Source of the DNA: Sphingomonadales bacterium
GTDB taxonomy: Bacteria; Pseudomonadota; Alphaproteobacteria; Sphingomonadales; Sphingomonadaceae
Assembly: GCA_024636595.1 (NCBI GenBank)
Contig: JAGXGT010000110.1
Coordinates: 1 to 12,773 of the forward strand
Direction: 5' to 3'
DNA: 12,773 nucleotides
Positions 5,481 to 11,238 of the stretch are shown here, piece after piece (position 1 is the stretch's first letter; each line of letters begins with the position of its first letter). A model generated the notes under the pieces. That model worked only from the letters and a program-made list of their open reading frames with translations. It was not told the origin of the DNA and made no database searches. Position numbers and translations under genes: made by a program.

Positions 5481-6836
5481 ATGACCATTGAAAGAATCCT
5501 GATTGCCAACCGCGGGGAAATCGCGCTGCGGATTTTGCGCGCCGCCAAGGAACTCGGCATTGAAACCGTCGCCGTGCACAGCACCGCCGATTCCGACGCG
5601 ATGCATGTGCGGCTCGCCGATCAGGCGGTCTGCATTGGTCCGCCAGCCGCAGCCGACAGCTATCTGTCGATCCCGGCGATCATCTCGGCTGCCGAGATCA
5701 GCGGCGCCGACGCGATCCATCCCGGCTATGGCTTCCTCTCGGAAAACGCGCATTTTGCCGAAGTGGTCGAAGCCCACGATATCAAGTGGATCGGCCCCAA
5801 GCCCGAACATATCAAGATCATGGGCGACAAGGTCGCGGCCAAGAAAACCGCTGGCGATCTCGGCATTCCCCTGGTCCCCGGTTCTGCCGGCGCGGTCAGT
5901 GAGATCGGCGAAGCCAAACGGGTAGCGGCGGAGGTCGGCTATCCGGTGATCATCAAGGCGGCTTCCGGCGGCGGTGGTCGCGGCATGAAGGTGGTCAACA
6001 GCGAGACCGAGCTGGAAACCCAGATGAAACAGGCCGGCACCGAAGCCAAGGCGGCATTCGGCGACGCTACTGTCTATATCGAAAAATATCTCGGCGATCC
6101 GCGCCATATCGAATTTCAGGTGTTTGGCGATGGCAGAGGCAATGCGATTCACCTCGGCGAACGCGATTGTTCGCTGCAGCGTCGGCACCAGAAAGTGCTC
6201 GAGGAAGCTCCCTCGCCAGTCATCAGCGCCGAGCAGCGCGAGCGGATGGGCAAGGTCTGCGTCGATGCGATGAAGGGCATGCAATATCGCGGCGCCGGTA
6301 CGATCGAGTTTCTTTACGAGAATGAAGAGTTTTACTTCATCGAGATGAATACCCGGCTGCAGGTCGAGCATCCGGTGACCGAAATGATCACCGGCTTCGA
6401 TCTGGTCCGCGAACAGATCCGCATCGCCGATGGCCGGGATCTGTCGGTCACACAGGACGAGTTAGAGTTCAAGGGCCACGCCATCGAATGCCGGATCAAC
6501 GCGGAGAATCCGAAGACCTGGGCCCCTTCGCCCGGCAAAGTCACCAGCTACCACGCGCCAGGCGGCATGCACGTGCGCGTCGATAGCGGTCTCTATGCCG
6601 GCTATTCGATCCCGCCTTATTATGACAGCATGATCGCGAAGCTGATCGTCTATGGCCGGACCCGCGATGGCTGCATGATGCGCCTTGCCCGGGCGCTTGA
6701 CGAATTTGTCATCGAGGGCGTCCAGACCACCATCCCACTGCACCAGAAACTGGTCTATGACGAGGGCTTCCAGTCCGGTGAATATACGATCAAATGGCTG
6801 GAAGAATGGCTGGAAAAGGATAATCTGAAGGATTAG
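5481..6836 (+). CDS. accC: Biotin carboxylase subunit of acetyl-CoA carboxylase
   Basis: 451 residues, close to the 449 of the E. coli enzyme, and key residues fall at the same numbers. It carboxylates the biotin on AccB using ATP and bicarbonate. The N-terminal domain starts TIERILIANRGEIALRI; the ATP-grasp domain has the glycine loop GGGGRGMK (163-170), the EKYL segment, and E288, N290, R292 in FIEMNTRLQVEHPVTE; R338 is in ECRINAE, followed by the C-terminal domain. The start is placed at 5481 because the protein then begins in the standard way; an upstream ATG at 5436 would add 15 residues encoded by the repeat. AAGGG lies about nine bases upstream of 5481. It is the last gene of the aroQ-accB-accC run. 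Confidence 0.97.
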   Translation: MTIERILIANRGEIALRILRAAKELGIETVAVHSTADSDAMHVRLADQAVCIGPPAAADSYLSIPAIISAAEISGADAIHPGYGFLSENAHFAEVVEAHDIKWIGPKPEHIKIMGDKVAAKKTAGDLGIPLVPGSAGAVSEIGEAKRVAAEVGYPVIIKAASGGGGRGMKVVNSETELETQMKQAGTEAKAAFGDATVYIEKYLGDPRHIEFQVFGDGRGNAIHLGERDCSLQRRHQKVLEEAPSPVISAEQRERMGKVCVDAMKGMQYRGAGTIEFLYENEEFYFIEMNTRLQVEHPVTEMITGFDLVREQIRIADGRDLSVTQDELEFKGHAIECRINAENPKTWAPSPGKVTSYHAPGGMHVRVDSGLYAGYSIPPYYDSMIAKLIVYGRTRDGCMMRLARALDEFVIEGVQTTIPLHQKLVYDEGFQSGEYTIKWLEEWLEKDNLKD

Positions 6837-6843
6837 GCGGCGG

Positions 6844-6977
6844 CCCCGCGCAGGCGGGCGTCCATCTCCCGAACCCTCCTAAAATGCGATGGTTGTGTTT
6901 GATGACGCCGCTCGCCACAAAAGATCAATATCATTCACAATTTCACATATAGGAGATGGATCCCCGCCTGCGCGGGG
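6844..6977. repeat. Large inverted repeat downstream of accC (paired palindromic repeats)
   Basis: Two 26-base arms, 6844-6869 and 6952-6977, are inverted copies with 24 of 26 matches, around an 82-base centre. Each arm contains its own hairpin: CCCGC-GCAG-GCGGG (6845-6858) and ATCCCCGC-CTGC-GCGGGGAT (6960-6979). The core resembles another dispersed sphingomonad repeat as I remember it. The arrangement looks like a REP pair or a very small non-autonomous element; there is no coding sequence inside. It may also act as a 3' end for the accC message, though there is no T-run. Confidence 0.7.
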
Positions 6978-6979
6978 AT

Positions 6980-7012
6980 GGAATGAACAGGAACTTCGTT
7001 CAGGTTCATTCC
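6980..7012 (+). repeat. Hairpin with GTTCAGG-type motifs
   Basis: GGAATGAAC (6980-6988) pairs perfectly with GTTCATTCC (7004-7012), with an inner GAAC/GTTC pair (6991-6994, 6998-7001). It abuts the preceding repeat directly. It overlaps a series of GTTCAGG/CCTGAAC words that continues to 7043, upstream of the RcnB-family gene. Confidence 0.55.
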
Positions 7013-7069
7013 ACCTTTCCTGAACATAACAAGTCAGTTCAGGACTCTGACAGGGTTAACAAACTATGA

Positions 7070-7112
7070 CCTGTTGCACAGATGCGGCAAATGGAGTCGC
7101 CAGCAACAGGAG
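7070..7112 (+). promoter_or_regulatory. Leader hairpin covering the ribosome-binding site of the RcnB-family gene
   Basis: CCTGTTGC (7070-7077) pairs perfectly with GCAACAGG (7103-7110); the right arm overlaps the first three bases of the ribosome-binding site AGGAG (7108-7112). Inside the loop GCGGC/GTCGC can form a second stem with one G-U pair around AAATGGA. This could mask translation until opened by heat, a ligand or an RNA. Confidence 0.5.
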
Positions 7113-7118
7113 TAAGCC

Positions 7119-8129
7119 ATGCGTATATTTTTCTTAACCGGTCTGATGGCGGCCACGATGTTGACGCCCGCCGCCGCATCCGCCGCCGAGATCGTTCCCA
7201 ATCTCAATAGCGGGCCCGGCCTGGTACAGGTTGACCTCACCGGCACCGCCAACCTGCAGCGCGATGGCCTCAGCGAGCGCCGCGGCAACCGGGGGGCAGA
7301 CCGAGCCGCTGGTCAGAATCGTCGGGCTCAGAGAGCCGAAAATCGGAACAACCGCGGACAGCCCGATCTGCGAACGCGCGGTGATCGGGCAGAGGCCCGG
7401 CAAAATCGGCGCGTCGACAATGTTGACCGGAGCTTGAACACCAATCGCGGCGACCGAAACTATGACGGCCTGTCCAGACGAGCAGCCCGGCAAAATAGCC
7501 AAGATAGCAATGTCAATCTCGCTACCCGGCGGGACCAACGGGTTGAACGGCGGGTCGACCGACGCGTTGTCAACCGCCAGGACCGGCGTCAGGCCGTCAG
7601 GCAGGGCGACCGCAATCGCGATGGCCGGGTAGACCGCCGCTTTGACCGCAACCGCGACGGCCGGATCGACCGGCGCTATGATCGCAACCGCAATGGCGTT
7701 GTCGATCGGCGGGTCGACCGCAACCGCGATGGTCGGATTGACCGCGGCTATCGGGATCAGCGCCAATATCGGGACCAACGCCAATATGGCAACAACCGCA
7801 ATTACAATCGCAGCAGCCGCAACTGGAACCGCAGCTGGCGCAATGACCGGCGCTATGACTGGCAGCGCTATCGCCAGGCCAACCGGAGCTATTATCGGCA
7901 GGGGCGCTATTACGCACCCTATCGGGATTACCGGTACCGCCGCCTGAGCATCGGGATCTCGCTGGGATCAGCCTTTTATGGATCGCGGTACTGGATCAAC
8001 AACCCGAGCTATTACCGCCTGCCGCCAGCCTACGCGGGAACGCGCTGGGTGCGCTATTATGACGATGTCCTGCTGATCGACACCTATAGCGGCGAAGTCA
8101 TCGACGTGATCTACGATTTCTTCTGGTAG
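7119..8129 (+). CDS. Exported Arg-rich protein with calcium-loop-like 12-mers and C-terminal RcnB domain
   Basis: 336 residues. An N-terminal signal peptide (MRIFFLTGLMAATMLTPAAA, cleavage near residue 22-23) points to the periplasm. Residues about 50-160 are low-complexity and rich in Arg, Asn, Gln and Asp. Residues 164-211 are four tandem 12-mers of the form DRNRDGRIDRRY, matching the DxNxDGxxD calcium-loop pattern of EF-hand, dockerin and thrombospondin type 3 repeats. A Tyr/Arg/Asn-rich stretch follows, then an RcnB-family domain (about 255-336: GRYYAPYRDYRYRR, RLPPAYAGTRWVRYYDDVLL, IDTYSGEVIDVIYDFFW). RcnB in E. coli is a periplasmic protein of nickel/cobalt homeostasis; most family members, including those common in sphingomonads, are uncharacterised. 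AGGAG lies six bases before the ATG, inside a possible hairpin. The third 12-mer has Asn for Asp and Val for Arg at two positions. Confidence 0.87.
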   Translation: MRIFFLTGLMAATMLTPAAASAAEIVPNLNSGPGLVQVDLTGTANLQRDGLSERRGNRGADRAAGQNRRAQRAENRNNRGQPDLRTRGDRAEARQNRRVDNVDRSLNTNRGDRNYDGLSRRAARQNSQDSNVNLATRRDQRVERRVDRRVVNRQDRRQAVRQGDRNRDGRVDRRFDRNRDGRIDRRYDRNRNGVVDRRVDRNRDGRIDRGYRDQRQYRDQRQYGNNRNYNRSSRNWNRSWRNDRRYDWQRYRQANRSYYRQGRYYAPYRDYRYRRLSIGISLGSAFYGSRYWINNPSYYRLPPAYAGTRWVRYYDDVLLIDTYSGEVIDVIYDFFW

Positions 8130-8149
8130 GACCGGGAAAAGAAACTAAG

Positions 8150-8182
8150 AAACCCGCCGCCTCCACAGGCGGCGGGTTTTTT
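8150..8182. terminator. Bidirectional intrinsic terminator between convergent genes
   Basis: Perfect 9-bp GC stem CCCGCCGCC (8153-8161) / GGCGGCGGG (8168-8176), loop TCCACA, followed by TTTTTT on the plus strand and preceded by AAGAAA, which gives TTTCTT on the minus strand. It lies 20 bases after the RcnB-family stop and about 65 bases after the YceI stop on the other strand, so it can end both transcripts. Confidence 0.93.
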
Positions 8183-8246
8183 GTTATCAAAATATGTTGC
8201 CTCTGGACAAGCTAGCCCGGTCGCCGCCGATCACCGGTGCGGGCGG

Positions 8247-8873
8247 TCAGTTCTTTTCAAACGCGACATGAATTTCGAGTTCGACGGTATCCGACACCAG
8301 CGGAATGGCGGTAGCTATGCCAAAATCGCTGCGCTTGATCATCGTGGTCGCGGAAAAGCCCACAGTGAGCTTCTTGTTGTACGGGTTGTTGCCCGCGCCG
8401 GTGAATTCGGCATCCAGCGTCACTGGTTTGGTAATGCCATTCAGCGTCAGGTTGCCCTCGATGGTTGCCGCATTGCCATTGGCATCGACGCTGGTCGATA
8501 CAAAATGCGCGTCGCTGGGTTCGGGGCCAAAGAAATCGGGCTTTGCGCCGTCTTTGCCAGGGCGCAACAGATGGTCGGTCAGTCCGGCACTCGCCGTGGT
8601 CACCTTGGCAACCTGGATGGTCACATCGACGCTGGCCGCAGAAAGATCCGCAGGATCAATCGTCAGCGTTCCTGCCACATCGCCAAACAGGCCAATATAA
8701 TCGCTAAAGCCGAAATGATTGACCTCCCATGCGATCAGCGAATGGGACGGGTCGGCAGCGGAGCTTCCGGCGACAACGCGGGTTGCATCCATTTGTCCCG
8801 GCACTTGGGGGGCGGACTGCGCAAGCAGTGGTGCGGTCGCGGCGAGGGCAAGAATGGCAAAGGGGAGGCGCAT
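8247..8873 (-). CDS. YceI family lipid-binding protein, exported
   Basis: 208 residues with a signal peptide (MRLPFAILALAATAPLLAQS). The mature part has the YceI lipocalin-like barrel pattern: DPSHSLIAWEVNHFGFSDYIGLFGDVAGTL, paired strands with TIQVAKVTTA, LLRPGKDGAKPDFFGPEPSDAHFVSTSV, LTLNGITKPVTLDAEFTG, and a final strand with FSATTMIKRSDFGI. Family members bind polyisoprenoid or other long hydrophobic ligands in the periplasm; the ligand here is unknown. AAGGAG precedes the ATG by eight bases. It is divergent from the amidohydrolase gene (249 bases between starts) and converges with the RcnB-family gene, sharing its terminator. The TTGACA-N17-GATGAT sequence upstream is the likely promoter. 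Confidence 0.94.
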   Translation of the reverse strand: MRLPFAILALAATAPLLAQSAPQVPGQMDATRVVAGSSAADPSHSLIAWEVNHFGFSDYIGLFGDVAGTLTIDPADLSAASVDVTIQVAKVTTASAGLTDHLLRPGKDGAKPDFFGPEPSDAHFVSTSVDANGNAATIEGNLTLNGITKPVTLDAEFTGAGNNPYNKKLTVGFSATTMIKRSDFGIATAIPLVSDTVELEIHVAFEKN

Positions 8874-8896
8874 GGTAAAATCTCCTTAAAATGACA

Positions 8897-8919
8897 ACGC
8901 CATGACTGGACCATGGCGT
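8897..8919 (-). promoter_or_regulatory. Inverted repeat in the YceI leader
   Basis: ACGCCATG (8897-8904) and CATGGCGT (8912-8919) are perfect 8-bp arms around seven bases. It lies between the proposed YceI promoter and its ribosome-binding site, so it would form a hairpin in the 5' leader, or serve as an operator just downstream of the transcription start. Confidence 0.4.
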
Positions 8920-8948
8920 GAGAAGGCACGGGGGGTACATTCAACGAA

Positions 8949-8977
8949 ATCATCGTGGAAACAGCGTGCCTTGTCAA
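8949..8977 (-). promoter_or_regulatory. Likely sigma-70 promoter of the YceI gene
   Basis: On the minus strand TTGACA (8977-8972), a perfect -35, is followed after 17 bases by GATGAT (8954-8949), four of six matches to the -10 consensus. Transcription would start near 8940, giving a leader of about 65 bases. The -35 lies within the 12-bp palindrome at 8972-8983, whose other half gives a second TTGACA facing the amidohydrolase (8978-8983), though with a poor -10. Confidence 0.5.
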
Positions 8978-9063
8978 TTGACAGGCCGCCGTGGCCACAT
9001 TGATTGGGTGACTGGCCATGCTGATCGAGGCTTCCTGCGAATCTAGCAGTAGCGCCGTGCTTT

Positions 9064-9115
9064 CCTGTTGCAACTTATCGAGCGACCAAGCAAAAGCGCA
9101 CGGGAATAACAGGAG
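9064..9115 (+). promoter_or_regulatory. Possible ribosome-binding-site-masking leader of the amidohydrolase gene
   Basis: CCTGTTG (9064-9070) can pair with TAACAGG (9107-9113), seven pairs including one G-U, the right arm overlapping AGGAG (9111-9115). The left arm is part of the same eight-base word CCTGTTGC found in the leader of the RcnB-family gene at 7070. The loop of 36 bases is longer and less structured than in that case. Confidence 0.3.
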
Positions 9116-9122
9116 AAATTTG

Positions 9123-10403
9123 ATGATACGCGCGCTCAGTCTGACGATATCGACACTGGCACTGGGAATGTTGCCGGCGTCTGCCATCGCGCAGGACCAG
9201 ATCATTCGCGTCGGTAATTTGCTGACCGACGCCGCATCGTCCCCCAGCGGCCCAGCGACGATCATCGTGCGCGATGGCAAGATTGCAGAAATCCGGCGCG
9301 GGTCGGATTCGGTGAGCGACGCGGGTGCCACCATCATCGATCTGTCCACCAAGACCGTTATGCCTGGCCTGATCGACCTGCACGTTCATCTGACCGGCGA
9401 TCCGGGTGGCGATTTCTGGAAAGAAACCACCGAGCCCGCCGAATGGGGCGTGGTTGTCGGTGCAAAAAATGCCCTGCTCACCGCAAAAGCCGGTTTCACC
9501 ACCGTGCGCGAGGCGGGCTCTTCGCAATATAGCGCCTTCTCGCTCCGTCGCGGCACCGCCGAGGGCATCATTCCGGGTCCCCGCATTATCGCCGCCGGTC
9601 CGGCGCTTGCGATTGTCGGCGGGCATGGCGACGTGTCCGGCTTCACCGAGGATGTGAACGACCTGCTGACCAGCGGCTATAGTTGCACCGGTGCAGTGGA
9701 ATGCGCCGCCAAGGTCCGCAAGGCGAGCCGCGCTGGCTCCGACATCATCAAGATTACCGCCACTGGCGGCGTCCTGTCGCAGCAGGGCCGCGGGCTGGAT
9801 GCACAATTTACCAGCGCAGAGATGCAATCGATCGCCGACACCGCCCATTCGCTCGGCCTTAAAGTCATGGCCCATGCCCATGGCGCGCGCGGTATTGAAG
9901 CCGCGTCGCGGGCGGGCATCGACACCATCGAGCATGGCACCTTCGCCGACGAGGCCGCGCTGAAAGTCATGAAGGCCAACGGCACGGCAATGGTGCCGAC
10001 CCTGATGGCCTTCAAAGGCGTCAGCGAAAGACTGGGTAAAGGCATTTACACGCCGGTGGTCGAAGAAAAGATCCGCATGACCATGGGCCAGGTCGGGAAG
10101 GCGGTGGCGATGGCGAAACAAATGGGTGTGCCGGTTGCCTTTGGTACCGACGCCGGCGTCTTTAACCATGGCCGCAACGCCGAGGAACTGCAGCTGATGG
10201 TCGAAGCCGGCCTGACCCGCCGCGAAGCCATCGCCAGCGCCACCACTGTCGCCGCCAAAATGCTCGACATGGAAAATCAGATTGGCAAGATCGCGGTCGG
10301 ATATTCCGCCGATCTGATCGCGATCGACGGCAATCCGCTGGACGATGTCCGCAAGCTCGAAAAGGTCGACTGGGTGATGGTGCGCGGTCGCGTCATCGAC
10401 TAG
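9123..10403 (+). CDS. Exported metal-dependent amidohydrolase, Xaa-Pro dipeptidase / imidazolonepropionase-like
   Basis: 426 residues from the ATG at 9123, chosen because AGGAG lies seven bases upstream and a signal peptide follows directly (MIRALSLTISTLALGMLPAS, cleavage near AIAQ). The TIM-barrel amidohydrolase metal set is visible: H87 and H89 (DLHVHL), K210 for carbamylation (DIIKITATGGVLSQ), H251 (MAHAHG), H271 (TIEHGTF) and D343 (FGTDAGV). A small beta-sandwich is split between the N- and C-termini (NPLDDVRKLEKVDWVMVRGR). The GGVLS segment and overall pattern resemble the prolidase-type members that cut Xaa-Pro and related dipeptides; exact substrate cannot be told from sequence. The prolyl-hydroxylase-like gene starts nine bases after its stop. 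A CCTGTT/AACAGG arm pair could cover its ribosome-binding site. Confidence 0.9.
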   Translation: MIRALSLTISTLALGMLPASAIAQDQIIRVGNLLTDAASSPSGPATIIVRDGKIAEIRRGSDSVSDAGATIIDLSTKTVMPGLIDLHVHLTGDPGGDFWKETTEPAEWGVVVGAKNALLTAKAGFTTVREAGSSQYSAFSLRRGTAEGIIPGPRIIAAGPALAIVGGHGDVSGFTEDVNDLLTSGYSCTGAVECAAKVRKASRAGSDIIKITATGGVLSQQGRGLDAQFTSAEMQSIADTAHSLGLKVMAHAHGARGIEAASRAGIDTIEHGTFADEAALKVMKANGTAMVPTLMAFKGVSERLGKGIYTPVVEEKIRMTMGQVGKAVAMAKQMGVPVAFGTDAGVFNHGRNAEELQLMVEAGLTRREAIASATTVAAKMLDMENQIGKIAVGYSADLIAIDGNPLDDVRKLEKVDWVMVRGRVID

Positions 10404-10412
10404 ACTGCGGGC

Positions 10413-11114
10413 ATGGCCAAAGCGTCTTCGAAAAAGCAGATTGAACTTTACAGCAGCCCGCGGCGGATGGCGGCGCTCGGTCGCAAGGTCACCGAAACGC
10501 TGAATGCCCATCCCCGGGTGCAATGGCTGGAAAGCCCGTATGTACAGCTCTATGTACACCAGAATTTTCTCAGCGAGGCCGATTGCGATCTTCTGATCGC
10601 CATGATCGACAACGACAGCCAGCCCTCGACCCTCTACGAAGGGACCGAGAAAGCGGGTTATCGCACCAGCTACAGCTGCAATGTCGATCCCGCCGACCCC
10701 GATATCCGCCGCATCGACAAATCGATCTGCGACCTGATGGGGCTGCCGCAAAGCCACAGCGAAATATTGCAAGGCCAGCGCTATCAGCCGGGCCAGCAGT
10801 TCAAGGACCATCACGACTATTTTCACGAAAGCGAGAAATATTGGCAATATGAGGGTCCCAATGGCGGTCAGCGCAGCTGGACAGCAATGGCCTATCTCAA
10901 CGAACCGGAACAGGGCGGTGCCACCGCCTTTCCGCAGCTGCAATATCAGGTCGAACCGCGCCGCGGCATGCTGTTGATCTGGAACAATATGCGCCCCGAC
11001 GGCACGCCCAATATCGACACCTTGCACGCGGGAAAGCCGGTGGAGAAGGGCACCAAATATATTATCACCAAATGGTTCCGCCTCAACCAGTGGCAAAATG
11101 GCAGCGACGGTTAA
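10413..11114 (+). CDS. 2-oxoglutarate/Fe(II) oxygenase, prolyl-4-hydroxylase alpha-subunit-like
   Basis: 233 residues, no signal peptide, so cytoplasmic as read. The C-terminal two-thirds is a double-stranded beta-helix of the prolyl 4-hydroxylase type: iron ligands H133 and D135 in DHHDYF, distal ligand H205 in DTLHAGKP, and the 2-oxoglutarate-binding lysine K215 ten residues later (KYIITKWFR). TAMAYLNEPEQGGATAFP is the usual strand-loop before the distal histidine. Such enzymes hydroxylate proline or other residues in peptides or proteins using O2; the substrate is unknown. The gene starts nine bases after the amidohydrolase stop with only a weak GCGGGC site, implying translational coupling and co-expression with it. 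Confidence 0.9.
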   Translation: MAKASSKKQIELYSSPRRMAALGRKVTETLNAHPRVQWLESPYVQLYVHQNFLSEADCDLLIAMIDNDSQPSTLYEGTEKAGYRTSYSCNVDPADPDIRRIDKSICDLMGLPQSHSEILQGQRYQPGQQFKDHHDYFHESEKYWQYEGPNGGQRSWTAMAYLNEPEQGGATAFPQLQYQVEPRRGMLLIWNNMRPDGTPNIDTLHAGKPVEKGTKYIITKWFRLNQWQNGSDG

Positions 11115-11238
11115 ATCGGCGGCGTAACGACCAAAGCAGCACCCGCTTCGACCAACGACATCAACACGTGGGAGATTTCGTTGCGAGCGAAACTATACCG
11201 TGTTAGCTGAGCATAACAGTTTTTCGATAGGAATGAAT
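11115..11238 (+). promoter_or_regulatory. Intergenic region upstream of the DUF885 gene
   Basis: 124 bases. It contains a 20-base stretch (11141-11160) that is repeated with one mismatch at 3261-3280, and a TTTCG/CGAAA hairpin around 11176-11192. The ribosome-binding site AGGA (11229-11232) stands six bases before the ATG at 11239. No strong promoter pair was found, so the gene may be read through from the preceding pair or use a poorly matching promoter. Confidence 0.35.

Noticed and set aside
5382..6371. 329-codon open frame on the minus strand opposite accC
   Set aside because: Antisense shadow; accC is unambiguous and the frame's translation shows no family features.
6990..7014. EcfG-type general stress promoter starting GGAAC at 6990
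   Set aside because: No CGTT element follows at 16-17 bases.
8181..8894. 237-codon open frame on the plus strand opposite the YceI gene
   Set aside because: Begins inside the terminator and is antisense to YceI; no supporting features.
9075..11096. 673-codon open frame on the minus strand opposite the amidohydrolase and oxygenase genes
   Set aside because: It lies antisense to two genes with complete catalytic motifs, its translation is rich in His, Arg and Gly without recognisable domains, and long antisense frames are expected in GC-rich DNA. It also runs across the boundary of two real genes.
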